A stretch of 64,000 bases of DNA from LMUY01 sp964244585 (lineage in GTDB: Bacteria > Pseudomonadota > Alphaproteobacteria > Acetobacterales > Acetobacteraceae): positions 112,063 through 176,062 of the forward strand of contig CAXTJM010000006.1 of assembly GCA_964244585.1 (NCBI GenBank). Reading direction: 5' to 3'. Made by a program: the position numbers and the translations under genes. The notes beneath the pieces are model-generated. The model was not told the origin of the DNA. It did not search any database and saw only the letters and a program-made list of their open reading frames with translations. Below are positions 44,790 to 53,694 of this stretch, piece by piece (the stretch's first letter is position 1; each line of letters starts with the position of its first letter).

Positions 44790-45676
44790 GCTGCGGCACC
44801 GTCCGAGGCGGCGCGGTCTGCCCAATGCCGCTCGAACGCCCACGCGTCCGGAAAGCCCATCAGCGTGCACATGCGGTCGAAGCCGTAGCTCTCGGAGCCT
44901 GGCAGGGCGGTGCTGTCGCCCTGTGCCAGCAAATGGCCGTAGACGCGTTCCAGCGCCGCCGACACCGCCAGGAAGCCGATGGCGGGATAGATGGCCACGG
45001 CGTAGCCCAGGGCCTGGAGCCGGGCCGCCGGCAGGATCGGCGTGCGGCCGCCCTCGACCATGTTGGCCAGCAGCGGGGCATCGATCCCGCCGCCGATGCG
45101 GGCCATCTCGTCCACGCTTTCCGGGCTCTCCACGAACACGATGTCCGCCCCGGCTTTCGCGTACAGCTTCCCCCGCGCGATCGCCTCGTCCAGGCCGAGC
45201 GCGGTCCGTGCGTCGGTCCGGGCGACGATCAGGAAGTCCGGGTTCGTGCGGCTGGCGACCGCGACCTCGATCTTCAGCGCCATCTCGTGCGCCGGGATGA
45301 CCCGGCGGCCCGGAGTATGGCCGCATTTCTTGGGCGTCTCCTGGTCCTCGATCTGGATCGCCGTCACCCCCGCGGCCTCGTAGCCGGCGACAGTGTGCCG
45401 GATGTTGAGCAGGCCGCCATACCCGGTGTCGGCATCGGCGATGACCGGCGTGCCGCACATGCGGGCGAAGGCGCCGACGCGGCTGACCATGTCGGAATAG
45501 GTGGCAAGGCCCACATCGGCGAGACCCAGATGGGAGGCGACCGTGCCGAAGCCCGTCGCATACAGGGCACCGAAGCCCAGGCCGTCGGCCAGGCGGGCGG
45601 AGATCATGTCGAAGATCCCGGGCGCCACGACGAAATGGCCGTCCTTGAGTGCGGTGCGCAGGCGGGCATCAGCCAT
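44786..45676 (-). CDS. Isocitrate-lyase/PEP-mutase-family lyase (2,3-dimethylmalate lyase-like)
   Basis: 296-residue TIM-barrel lyase. The signature loop is PKKCGHTPGR with the catalytic Cys; metal and substrate residues are in ADADTGYGG, QIEDQE and ARTDARTALGLDEA. This group includes 2-methylisocitrate lyase, oxaloacetate hydrolase and 2,3-dimethylmalate lyase. With the adjacent aconitase-type dehydratase, the dimethylmalate (or a similar 2-hydroxy diacid) cleavage is a plausible reading. It overlaps the small dehydratase subunit by 8 bp and the amidase by 4 bp. Confidence 0.83.
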   Translation of the reverse strand: MADARLRTALKDGHFVVAPGIFDMISARLADGLGFGALYATGFGTVASHLGLADVGLATYSDMVSRVGAFARMCGTPVIADADTGYGGLLNIRHTVAGYEAAGVTAIQIEDQETPKKCGHTPGRRVIPAHEMALKIEVAVASRTNPDFLIVARTDARTALGLDEAIARGKLYAKAGADIVFVESPESVDEMARIGGGIDAPLLANMVEGGRTPILPAARLQALGYAVAIYPAIGFLAVSAALERVYGHLLAQGDSTALPGSESYGFDRMCTLMGFPDAWAFERHWADRAASDGAAA

Positions 45677-46175
45677 TGGCGGCTCCTCCGTATGTGGTGC
45701 GGCGTGCCGCGAGTTCGGCCCGGACCTTCGGCATCAGGCCGCCCGCAGCCAGGATGGCCGCGACCTCCGCACCCAGCGGGGCGGCATGCCAGGTCCGGCC
45801 GGACTGGGTGATGCACGTGCCGTCGATGCTGGCCTGGACGCCCGCCGCCAGCTCCGCATCGGGCGAGACCAGCACGACCAGGCCGAGGTTGATGGCGTTG
45901 CGGAAGAAGATGCGGGCAACGCTGGTGGCGATGACCGCCCGGATGCCGAGTGCCTTCAGCGCGATGACGGCGTGCTCGCGCGAGGATCCGGTGCCGAAAT
46001 TCCGTCCGGCGGCGATGATGTCGCCGGTGCGGACCCGGGCGCGGAAGCCGGGATCCAGCGCTTCCAGGCAATGCGCGGCAAGGGCGGCAGGATCCGTCAG
46101 CGCGAGGTAACGGCCCGGGAGGATGGCGTCGGTGTCGACGTCGTCGCCCAGGCGGTGGACGCTGCCGGCGATCAT
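45669..46175 (-). CDS. Aconitase-family dehydratase, small subunit (LeuD-like)
   Basis: 168-residue swivel-domain subunit. GDDVDTDAILPGRYL at the N-terminus and AGRNFGTGSSREHAVIALKALGIRAVIATSVARIFFRNAINLGL in the middle are the substrate-binding signatures of LeuD/DmdB proteins. ATG at 46175 overlaps the large-subunit stop. It forms with the next gene a two-subunit hydro-lyase that moves a hydroxyl group on a dicarboxylate. Confidence 0.87.
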   Translation of the reverse strand: MIAGSVHRLGDDVDTDAILPGRYLALTDPAALAAHCLEALDPGFRARVRTGDIIAAGRNFGTGSSREHAVIALKALGIRAVIATSVARIFFRNAINLGLVVLVSPDAELAAGVQASIDGTCITQSGRTWHAAPLGAEVAAILAAGGLMPKVRAELAARRTTYGGAANG

Positions 46176-47473
46176 GCGTGGACCCGCGGGAGGTCGGCCT
46201 CGGCCAGCGTCGGGGACACGATCTCGCCGGCGACCGCCGCGGCGGCGGCGACCCAGGCATTGGCGAGGTAGACGGCGGCGGTCGGGTCGCCCATGCGTCC
46301 GCGGAAGTTGCGGTTGGTGGTCGCCACCGCCGTCTCGCCGGCCGCGAGTATGCCCATGTGGCCACCGAAGCAGGCGCCGCAGGTGGGGGTGGACACGGCG
46401 GCGCCGGCCGCGGCGATCGTCTCGAGCAGCCCTTCCGCCATCGCCTGCCGCCAGATCGCCTGGGTCGCCGGCACGACGATCATCCTCACATCGGGGCTGA
46501 TCGTCCGCCCGCGCAGGACATCCGCGACCTGCCGCAGGTCGGTGATGGTGCCGTTGGCACAGTTGCCGACATAGACCTGGTCCACACGCTGCCCCCGCAG
46601 CGCCGACACGGGCACGGCATCGCCTGGCGAGGGCGGCCGTGCCACCATCGGCTCGAGAACGGAGAGGTCGACGGTGAGCCGGGCGCGATACTCGGCCCCC
46701 GGATCCGGCAGGACCGGCGCGCACGCCGCCATGCCGCGTTGGCGCATGTGCTCGATCGACCGTGCGTCGCCTTCGAAGGCACAGGTGTCGGCGCCGGCCT
46801 CCACCGCCATGTTGGCGATGGCCATGCGCTCGTCGATCGAGAGCGCGGCCATGCCGGGTCCCCCGAACTCGAGCGCGGCATCCAGCGCGCCATCGACGCC
46901 GATGCGGCGGATGACCTCCAGGATGACATCCTTGCCGGTGACGAAACGGCCGCCGCCCGCCCGGTCCGGCGCGCCGACCAGGTCGATGCGGATGCTGTCC
47001 GGCACGCGCATCCAGAGGGCGCCGGTGGCAAGCGCGGCGGCAAGGTCGGTCGAGCCGAACCCTATGCCGAGCGCGTTGAACGCGCCCGCCGTGCAGGTGT
47101 GGCTGTCGGCGCCGAACACGACCGTGCCGTGGCCCACGAGCCCCAGCTCAGCCAACAGGGCGTGTTCGATCCCGCCACGGCCGGGTTCGTACAGGTGGGA
47201 GATGGCGTGGGTGCGGGCGAACTCGCGCAGGCATCGCAGCGCCTCGGCGGTGGTGACGTCCTTGGCGGGAGCGAAGTGGTCGGCGACGAGGACGACGCGG
47301 CTCGCGTCGAATGGGGCAGTCGCGCCCATGGCGGCGAACTGGTCGAAGGCGAGCGGGCCGGACACGTCGTTGAGCATGAGGATGTCGGGCACCACGGTCG
47401 CGATCCCGCCCGCGCGCACCGCCCCGCCGCCGTGGCGGGAGAGGATCTTCTCGACGATGGTGGATGGGTTCAT
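46172..47473 (-). CDS. Aconitase-family dehydratase, large subunit (LeuC-like)
   Basis: 433-residue iron-sulfur subunit. 4Fe-4S ligands are the Cys in YVGNCANG and the two in STPTCGACFGGH; FGADSHTCTAGAFNALGIGFGSTDLA is the substrate-site stretch. The divergence from true LeuC and the pairing with a lyase recall dimethylmalate dehydratase (DmdAB) of nicotinate fermenters. The ATG at 47473 is part of the candidate LacI operator; a GTG two codons earlier is possible. It heads the nine-gene minus-strand operon. Confidence 0.87.
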   Translation of the reverse strand: MNPSTIVEKILSRHGGGAVRAGGIATVVPDILMLNDVSGPLAFDQFAAMGATAPFDASRVVLVADHFAPAKDVTTAEALRCLREFARTHAISHLYEPGRGGIEHALLAELGLVGHGTVVFGADSHTCTAGAFNALGIGFGSTDLAAALATGALWMRVPDSIRIDLVGAPDRAGGGRFVTGKDVILEVIRRIGVDGALDAALEFGGPGMAALSIDERMAIANMAVEAGADTCAFEGDARSIEHMRQRGMAACAPVLPDPGAEYRARLTVDLSVLEPMVARPPSPGDAVPVSALRGQRVDQVYVGNCANGTITDLRQVADVLRGRTISPDVRMIVVPATQAIWRQAMAEGLLETIAAAGAAVSTPTCGACFGGHMGILAAGETAVATTNRNFRGRMGDPTAAVYLANAWVAAAAAVAGEIVSPTLAEADLPRVHA

Positions 47474-47487
47474 GCACACGGTAGCAC
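47472..47487. promoter_or_regulatory. LacI-type operator, copy 1 (at the dehydratase operon start)
   Basis: ATGCACACGGTAGCAC. It matches copy 2 at 47571 in 14 of 16 positions and is an imperfect palindrome of the LacI kind around a central CG. It overlaps the predicted start of the minus-strand operon, so binding would block that promoter or its start. Confidence 0.55.
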
Positions 47488-47570
47488 AACCCTATGCGCG
47501 CCGGAACGACGGCGTAAAGCAAAAAATGCCAAACCTATCATTGGATGACTTGATGATTTTCCTCTTCCTT

Positions 47571-47586
47571 GTGCACACGTTAGCAC
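47571..47586. promoter_or_regulatory. LacI-type operator, copy 2 (upstream of the LacI gene)
   Basis: GTGCACACGTTAGCAC, 31 bp before the LacI-family ATG. With copy 1 it frames the 144-bp divergent promoter region, suggesting autoregulation and joint control of both operons. Confidence 0.6.
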
Positions 47587-47617
47587 TTAGGTTGTCCGAG
47601 GCGGAACGGGAACGTCG

Positions 47618-48637
47618 ATGGCAGACGGGGATATCGCTCGGGAGCGTGCGACGGTGGTCACCCTGGCGCGGCGGGCGGGGGTTTCCGCCTCCACCGTTTC
47701 GCGCGCGCTCAAAGGCGACCCGCGCATTTCCATCGAAACCAAGAAGCGGATCGAGGCGCTTGCGGTGGCCGCCGGCTACACACCAAGCGTCATGGCCCGG
47801 ACCTTATCGGGCGGGCGCAGCGGCCTGATCGGCTTCGTGCTCGGCCCCAACAGCAACCCGTTCTATTCCGAGCTGCTGGAGGAAGCGGTCGCCCAAGCGG
47901 CCGAGCGTGGCTTGCGCCTCCTGTTGCTGCATGCCGGGCCCGGCCCGCTCGAAGACCGCACGGCCGAGGCGCTGCTGCAATACCAGGTCGATGGCTGCCT
48001 GATCACCTCGGCGCAGCTCTCGTCGCGCGCGGGGGAGATCTGCGCCGAGCACCGGGTGCCCGTGGTGATGGTGAACCGGGTGCCGAAGATCCATGCCAGC
48101 GCCGTCACCTGCGACAATTTCGGCGGCGGCCAGATCCTGGGAACCGAACTGCTCGAGTCCGGGCACCGCACGTTCGCGATCGTGCGGGGCGTCACGACGG
48201 CATCGACCAGCCAGGAGCGTGAGCGGGGCTTCGCCGGCCGGGTGGCCGAGCACGGCGGGGTGACGGCGCTGTGCCTGGAAGGGCAGTCGACCTACGGGGG
48301 CGGCTTCGCGGCGGGCCGGACGATCGCCGAGATGCCTGCCCGGCGCAGGCCGGCCGGCGTCTTCGCGGTCGCCGACATCATGGCGATCGGCGTCATGGAC
48401 GCCGTGCGCGCGGCCGGGCTGCGCGTGCCGGAGGACGTCTCCGTGGTGGGCTTCGACGGCATCGCGGCCGGCGCGTGGCCGGGCTACGGCCTCACGACCG
48501 TCCGCCAGCCGATCGCGGCCATGATCGGCCGCGGGCTGGATCTCCTGGCCGCCCGCCTGGCGGACAGCGCCATCCCCGACGAGGTCGTCTCGCTGCGCGG
48601 CGAGCTGATCAGGCGGAGTTCCGTGCGGCTCGCATGA
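47618..48637 (+). CDS. LacI-family transcriptional repressor
   Basis: 339-residue regulator. The N-terminal helix-turn-helix and hinge are VTLARRAGVSASTVSRALKGDPRISIETKKRIEALAVAAGYTPSVMARTL. The periplasmic-binding-protein-like effector domain follows, with GFVLGPNSNPFYSELLEEAV and VVGFDGIAAGAWPGYGLTTVRQP. It begins the plus-strand operon (next gene after 21 bp) and is divergent from the dehydratase/lyase/Liv operon. The two operator copies in the gap make it the probable regulator of both; the effector is unknown. Confidence 0.9.
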   Translation: MADGDIARERATVVTLARRAGVSASTVSRALKGDPRISIETKKRIEALAVAAGYTPSVMARTLSGGRSGLIGFVLGPNSNPFYSELLEEAVAQAAERGLRLLLLHAGPGPLEDRTAEALLQYQVDGCLITSAQLSSRAGEICAEHRVPVVMVNRVPKIHASAVTCDNFGGGQILGTELLESGHRTFAIVRGVTTASTSQERERGFAGRVAEHGGVTALCLEGQSTYGGGFAAGRTIAEMPARRRPAGVFAVADIMAIGVMDAVRAAGLRVPEDVSVVGFDGIAAGAWPGYGLTTVRQPIAAMIGRGLDLLAARLADSAIPDEVVSLRGELIRRSSVRLA

Positions 48638-48658
48638 TACGGGTAATGGAGAAGACAG

Positions 48659-49540
48659 ATGACCGGATCGATCGACATCGTGTGCAACCTCTTCACGCCT
48701 CAGGAGGTCCGCAACAACCAGACCGGGCTCGACGCGGATTTCAAGTCGCAGGTCCGCATGTCCGACGCGATGCGGGACGGCGTCGAGATCGAAGACTACC
48801 TCGCCAAGATGGATCGCTCCGGCATCGCGCGTTCGCTGCTGATCGCCGTTCGATGCGGTGACCTGGCGGTGCGCGGATCCTTCGAGATCCCGTATGCCCG
48901 GGTGGCCGAAGTGTGCTCGGCGCATCCGCACCGCTTCTCCGGCCTGGCGGGTGTCGACCCGTTCCGCGGCATGCAGGGGCTCCGCGACCTGGAGGCGGCC
49001 GTGAAGCGGCATGGCTTCGTCGGCGCGCACCTCTACCCGCACTGGTTCGGATTGGCACCGGACGACGCCAAATACTATCCTTACTACGCCAAGTGCTGCG
49101 AGCTCGACATCCCGATCATGATGCAGGTCGGGCAGAACCTGGTCTATTCGCGCGAGCGCAGGCTGCCGAGCGTCGGCCGCCCGATCTGCCTGGACAAGGT
49201 GGCGATCGATTTCCCGGAGCTGAAGCTGCTGGGCATCCATATCGGCGTGCCGTGGACCGACGAGATGATCGCCATGGCCTGGAAGCACGAGAACATCTTC
49301 ATCGGCGTAGACGCCTACGCGCCGAAGCATTGGCCGTCGCAGCTCGTGCGCTACCTGGACAGCTACGGCCGGGACAAGGTGTTGTTCGGCACCGATTGGC
49401 CGGTGATCGATCCCGAACGCGCCGTGCGCGAGATCGACGAGCTGAAGCTCCGGCCGCAGACGATGCGGCAGCTGATGCGCGAGAACGCGCTGCGGGTGTT
49501 CCGCCTGCCGGAGAGTGCCGGCACCGCGGCGGCGGCATAG
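48659..49540 (+). CDS. Amidohydrolase-2 family metal-dependent hydrolase or decarboxylase
   Basis: 293-residue TIM-barrel protein of the ACMSD/resorcylate decarboxylase/lactonase group. Recognisable parts are FSGLAGVDPFRGMQGLRDLEAAVKRHGFVGAHLYPHWFGLAPDD, LLGIHIGVPWTDEMIAMA and VLFGTDWPVIDPE, where the last Asp is the usual metal ligand. The N-terminal HxH motif of typical members is replaced by DIVCNLFTP, so the metal site is unusual. Function may be hydrolysis of a lactone or decarboxylation of an acid. It is co-transcribed with the acyl-CoA ligase, 2 bp apart. Confidence 0.8.
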   Translation: MTGSIDIVCNLFTPQEVRNNQTGLDADFKSQVRMSDAMRDGVEIEDYLAKMDRSGIARSLLIAVRCGDLAVRGSFEIPYARVAEVCSAHPHRFSGLAGVDPFRGMQGLRDLEAAVKRHGFVGAHLYPHWFGLAPDDAKYYPYYAKCCELDIPIMMQVGQNLVYSRERRLPSVGRPICLDKVAIDFPELKLLGIHIGVPWTDEMIAMAWKHENIFIGVDAYAPKHWPSQLVRYLDSYGRDKVLFGTDWPVIDPERAVREIDELKLRPQTMRQLMRENALRVFRLPESAGTAAAA

Positions 49541-49542
49541 CC

Positions 49543-51066
49543 ATGCGCACGGCGAGCCTGCCAGGCACCTACCGGCCGATGACCATGGCCTCCGGCATCC
49601 GGGCCAACCGGGCGCGCGGGCCGGGCAAGACGGCGCTGATCTGCGGCGACCGGAGCCTGACCTACGCCCAGCTCGTCGACCGCATCGACAGGGTGGCCTC
49701 GCTCGCGGCCGGGCTGGGTCTGGCCAAGGGCGACCGGGCCGCGATCGTCGCGACGAACTGCCTGGAATACATCGAGATCGTGGACGGGCTGGCAGAGGCG
49801 GGGCTGGCGGTCGCGACCCCCAACCCCAAGCAGACGGCGGCCGAGCTGGGCTACATCCTGAACGATTGCGGCGCCCGGGTCGTCTTCGTCGCCGCTGCGC
49901 TGGAGCCGCTGTTGCGGGCCGCCGACTGCCCGGCCATCGAGCGGGTCATCGTCATCGGGCCGGAGTACGAGGACCTGCTGCTGCAGGCCCGGCCGGCGGC
50001 GCTGCCCGTGGTGGAGGAGTGGGACGCCTTTTCCATCCCCTACACCTCCGGCACCACCGGCAAGCCGCGCGGCGTCGTGCTGCCGCACCGCGCGCGCGTC
50101 CAGGTCGGGTTCTGCATGGCGTCGGAATACGGCTGCTACGGGCCGGACGACCGCTTCCTGGCGATCACGCCGATGTTCCACGGCGCCGGCTACAGCTTCG
50201 CCCACGCGGCGGTGTTCTTCGGCGGGACGTGCGAAATCCTGCCGGGCTTCGAGCCGGAGGCGACGTTGCGCGCGCTGAGCCTGAACGGCGCGACCGGCAC
50301 GTTCATGGTGCCGACGCTGTTCAACGCGATCTTCGCGCTGGAGAAGCCGCTGCTGGACCGCTACCGCGCCATCCCGCTGCGCGCGCTGATGTCCAACGCG
50401 GCGCCGCTGCCGCAGCGGACCAAGGAGGTGATCATCGAGTATTTCGGCGACGGCCTGCTGCACGAGCTATACGGCTCGACCGAAGGCGGCGTCGTCACCA
50501 ACCTGCGGCCCAAGGACCAGCTCCGCAAGGCGCAATGCGTGGGCCACCCGTTCACCATGAACCAGGTCAAGCTGCTGGACGAGCAGGGGCAGCCCGTGGT
50601 CCGTGGCCAGGTGGGCGAGTTGTTCAACACGTCGCCCTGCCTGTTCCTGGGCTACTGGAACAATCCGGAGGCGACCGCGGCCGCCATGCGGGACGGCTGG
50701 TTCTCCGCTGGCGACCTGGCCTGGGAAGACGAGGACGGCTGCTACTACATCGTCGACCGCAAGAAGGACATGTACATCTCCGGCGGGGTGAACGTGTTCC
50801 CGCGCGAGGTCGAGGAGCTGCTGTTCCGCCTGCCCGGCGTGGCCGACGCGGCCGTTGTCGGCGTGGCCGACGCGTATTGGGGCGAGACCGGCAAGGCGTT
50901 TCTGGTGATGCGGCCCGGCGAGGCGATCGATCCGGCGGACGTGCTGGCGGCATGCAAGCAAAGCCTGGCGGGCTACAAGGTCCCGCGGCACGTGGCCTTC
51001 GTCGACAGCCTGCCGCGGAACGCCGCGGGCAAGGTGCTGAAGACCGAACTCCGGCAGCGCCCCTGA
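49543..51066 (+). CDS. Acyl-CoA ligase (AMP-forming)
   Basis: 507-residue ANL-superfamily enzyme that activates a carboxylic acid with ATP and CoA. The P-loop is IPYTSGTTGKPRGVV; other core motifs are LLHELYGSTEGG, DGWFSAGDLAWEDEDGCYYIVDRKKDMYISGG and the catalytic Lys in PRNAAGKVLKTEL. The substrate pocket is not predictable. Within the operon it probably converts the ring-opened acid to its CoA ester for further cleavage. Its stop overlaps the next ATG (TGATG). Confidence 0.88.
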   Translation: MRTASLPGTYRPMTMASGIRANRARGPGKTALICGDRSLTYAQLVDRIDRVASLAAGLGLAKGDRAAIVATNCLEYIEIVDGLAEAGLAVATPNPKQTAAELGYILNDCGARVVFVAAALEPLLRAADCPAIERVIVIGPEYEDLLLQARPAALPVVEEWDAFSIPYTSGTTGKPRGVVLPHRARVQVGFCMASEYGCYGPDDRFLAITPMFHGAGYSFAHAAVFFGGTCEILPGFEPEATLRALSLNGATGTFMVPTLFNAIFALEKPLLDRYRAIPLRALMSNAAPLPQRTKEVIIEYFGDGLLHELYGSTEGGVVTNLRPKDQLRKAQCVGHPFTMNQVKLLDEQGQPVVRGQVGELFNTSPCLFLGYWNNPEATAAAMRDGWFSAGDLAWEDEDGCYYIVDRKKDMYISGGVNVFPREVEELLFRLPGVADAAVVGVADAYWGETGKAFLVMRPGEAIDPADVLAACKQSLAGYKVPRHVAFVDSLPRNAAGKVLKTELRQRP

Positions 51067-52601
51067 TGGACGTGCCCGCCATCGCCGATCTGGCAGGTCC
51101 GTTCCGTGCCGAGGGCATCGACGCGGTGACCGACCCGGCCGAATGCGCCGTCGCCTCCGCCGACTTGTCCGGAGCAGCGGAGCGGCCTGCCGGTGTGGTG
51201 CTGCTGCCCGCCGACCAGGACCAGGTGCTGCGGCTGGTGCGGGTGGCGCGCGCCCATGCGATCGCGCTGTTCCCGCGCGGCGGCGGCTGGTCCTACACCG
51301 CGGGCTACCGGCCCGATGGCGGCGCCATCGTCGATGTCTCGCGGCTGCAATCGATCGCGATCGACGCGGCGGGCGGCACGGTGGAGGCCGGGGCCGGCGT
51401 CACCTGGGCGACGTTGCACGAGACGCTGGCGGCAGCCGGGCTGCGGGTGCCCAGCTTCGGCCCGCTCTCGGGTCTTGGCGCCACGGTGGGCGGCGGCGCG
51501 GCGCAAAATGGCGGGTTTTTCGGCAATGCGGGGCACGGCGCGCTGGGCGACGGCACGGTGTGCGGCGGCGTGCTGGTGACGGGCACCGGCGCGGCGGTGC
51601 GGCTCGGCCCGGAGGACCGCCTCGACGGCAAGGCGGCACCGCAGCCGCTGGTGGGCGATTGCGGCGCGTTCGGCATCCGCACCGCCGTGGTGCTGCGCAC
51701 GATGGCCATCCCGGCCGAGACCGGCTTCGCCAGTTTCGACTTCCGGGATGGTCCGACCGCCATCCGCGTCCTGGCGAGCCTGGCCGGGACAGCTGCCTTA
51801 GGCGAGGCCTACGTGTTCGACCCTGGCACGCATGCGAACCTGGCCCGTACCGGCTTCTCGGTCATCGAGAGCGCGGAGATCGCGGGCGACCTGCTGCGCG
51901 GCGGCCAGGGAAGCGGTTTCCTGGCGCGGCTCGGCGGGCTGGTGCGCACGGCCCGGGCCGGCAAGGCCTTCGTCGCCGATCTGCGATGGTCGCTGCACGT
52001 CTCGTTCGACGGCACCGCGGCGGAGGTGGCGGCGGCGCGGGCAGACGTGACGGAGCGGGCGTCGGCCGCCGGCGGTGAGGCCATCCCCGACGTGATCCCG
52101 CGGGTGACGCGGGCCAGGCCGTTCCGCCGCATCAAGGCCCTGCTGGGGCCGGACGGAGAGGCCTGGCTGCCGTGCCACGGCGTGTTCCCGGCGGCCGGGG
52201 GCGAGGCGGGGCTGGCGGCGGCGCAGGCGGAGCTGGCGCGGTCCGCGCCTGAGATGGCCGGGCACGGTATCCGCGCCGTCGTCCTCGGCGTGCTCATGGG
52301 AGACCGGGTGGTGATCGAACCGCAATTGTTCTGGCCCGATGCGCTGGGCCCGGCGGTGCGCCGCAAGGCGATGCCGGACCAGGTCGCCGCCTTCGGCGAC
52401 CGGCCCGCCAACCCGGCCGCGCGCAAGGCGGCCCTGGACTTGCGGCAGCGGTTGACGGCTGCCCTGGACGCGGCCGGAGCCACGCATTTCCAGCTCGGCC
52501 GCTCGTATGCGGTCGCGCCCGACCTGCGGGCCAAGCTGGCTGCCTTGAAAACGAAGTTCGATCCGGACGGCATCATCAACCCGGGCGCGCTCGGACTCTA
52601 G
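51066..52601 (+). CDS. FAD-binding oxidase (VAO/GlcD type)
   Basis: 511-residue PCMH-fold flavoprotein. The FAD stretch is LFPRGGGWSYTAGYRPDGGAIVDVSRL and PSFGPLSGLGATVGGGAAQNGGFFG; the C-terminus FDPDGIINPGALGL is a family mark. It is only distantly similar to the 4997-3624 oxidase. It is coupled to the ligase upstream and followed by the RutA-like gene after 13 bp. Likely role: oxidation of a hydroxy acid or amine in the pathway (inference). Confidence 0.8.
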   Translation: MDVPAIADLAGPFRAEGIDAVTDPAECAVASADLSGAAERPAGVVLLPADQDQVLRLVRVARAHAIALFPRGGGWSYTAGYRPDGGAIVDVSRLQSIAIDAAGGTVEAGAGVTWATLHETLAAAGLRVPSFGPLSGLGATVGGGAAQNGGFFGNAGHGALGDGTVCGGVLVTGTGAAVRLGPEDRLDGKAAPQPLVGDCGAFGIRTAVVLRTMAIPAETGFASFDFRDGPTAIRVLASLAGTAALGEAYVFDPGTHANLARTGFSVIESAEIAGDLLRGGQGSGFLARLGGLVRTARAGKAFVADLRWSLHVSFDGTAAEVAAARADVTERASAAGGEAIPDVIPRVTRARPFRRIKALLGPDGEAWLPCHGVFPAAGGEAGLAAAQAELARSAPEMAGHGIRAVVLGVLMGDRVVIEPQLFWPDALGPAVRRKAMPDQVAAFGDRPANPAARKAALDLRQRLTAALDAAGATHFQLGRSYAVAPDLRAKLAALKTKFDPDGIINPGALGL

Positions 52602-52614
52602 GAGGACTGGCACA

Positions 52615-53694
52615 ATGGATATCGGCGTCTTCATCCCGATCGGCAGCAACGGCTGGCTGATCTCCACAACCTCCCCGCGCTACAAGCCGAGCTGGGAGCT
52701 GAACCGCGACGTGGTGCTCAAGGCCGAGCGTTACGGCATGGATTTCGCGCTCAGCATGGTCAAGCTGCGTGGCTTCGGCGGCGAAAGCGAGTTCTGGGAC
52801 CACTGCCTGGAAAGCTTCACGCTGATGGCGGCGCTCGCTGCAGTGACCACGCGGATCAAGCTGTTCGCGTCGTCGGCCGTGCTGACCTTGCCGCCGGCGC
52901 TGGCGGCGCGGATGGCCGCCACCATCGACGCGGTGGCGCCGGGCCGGTTCGGGATCAACATCGTGTCCGGCTGGCAGGAGGCCGAGTACAGCCAGATGGG
53001 GATGTGGCCGGGCAAGGCGCATTTCGACCGCCGCTACGAGTATTGCGGCGAGTACGTCCAGGTCATGCGCGACCTGTGGGAGACGGGGCATTGCGACCTG
53101 AAGGGTGCGTTCTTCCAAATGACGGATTGCCGCCTGAGCCCGCAGCCCCGCGGCAGGATCGAGGTCGTCGCAGCCGGGCAGAGTGCCGTCGGCATGACAT
53201 TCGCTGCCACCCACGCCGACTACAGCTTCTGCATGGGCGAAGGGGTGAACACGCCGGCGAAGATGGCCTCCAGCGTCGGGCGCCTGGTCGAAGCGGCGGG
53301 AAAGACCGGCCGCAAGGTCGGTGCCTACGCGCTGTTCATGGTCATCGCCGACGAGACGGATGCGGCGGCCGAGGCGAAGTGGGAACTCTACAAGGACGGC
53401 AAGGATCTCGATGCGCTGAGCTGGATGGGGGTGCAGGCTGCCGCCGACACGAAGGCGGATGCGAGCTCGACCGCGAAGAGCATGACCAACCCGGTTTCCG
53501 CCGTGAACTTCAACATGGGCACGCTTGTCGGCTCGTTCACCACGGTCGCGCGCCTGCTGGACGAGGTGGCGACGGTGCCGGGCGTCGCGGGAATCATGCT
53601 CACCTTCGACGACTTCATCGCCGGCATGGACCAGTTCGGCACCCGCATCCAACCCCTGATGGCTTGCCGGGCCACGATGCGGGCTGAGGCCTGA
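52615..53694 (+). CDS. rutA: RutA-family flavin monooxygenase (ring-opening amide oxygenase)
   Basis: 359-residue luciferase-like FMN monooxygenase matching RutA over its full length: GVFIPIGSNGWLIST, MVKLRGFGGESEFWDH, LFASSAVLTLPPALAARMAATID, NIVSGWQEAEYSQMG, VVAAGQSAVGM, AVNFNMGTLVGS. RutA uses FMNH2 and O2 to cleave the ring amide of uracil. A strong AGGAGG precedes the ATG. Unlike the rut operon, no rutB, C, D, E or F gene follows, and no flavin reductase was seen in the window. The substrate may be a different cyclic amide. Confidence 0.86.
   Translation: MDIGVFIPIGSNGWLISTTSPRYKPSWELNRDVVLKAERYGMDFALSMVKLRGFGGESEFWDHCLESFTLMAALAAVTTRIKLFASSAVLTLPPALAARMAATIDAVAPGRFGINIVSGWQEAEYSQMGMWPGKAHFDRRYEYCGEYVQVMRDLWETGHCDLKGAFFQMTDCRLSPQPRGRIEVVAAGQSAVGMTFAATHADYSFCMGEGVNTPAKMASSVGRLVEAAGKTGRKVGAYALFMVIADETDAAAEAKWELYKDGKDLDALSWMGVQAAADTKADASSTAKSMTNPVSAVNFNMGTLVGSFTTVARLLDEVATVPGVAGIMLTFDDFIAGMDQFGTRIQPLMACRATMRAEA

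Noticed and set aside
46172..47473. Leucine biosynthesis genes leuC/leuD
   Set aside because: The pair is followed by a PEP-mutase-type lyase and an amidase and has a LacI-type operator; no leuA or leuB is present, so a catabolic dehydratase is more likely.
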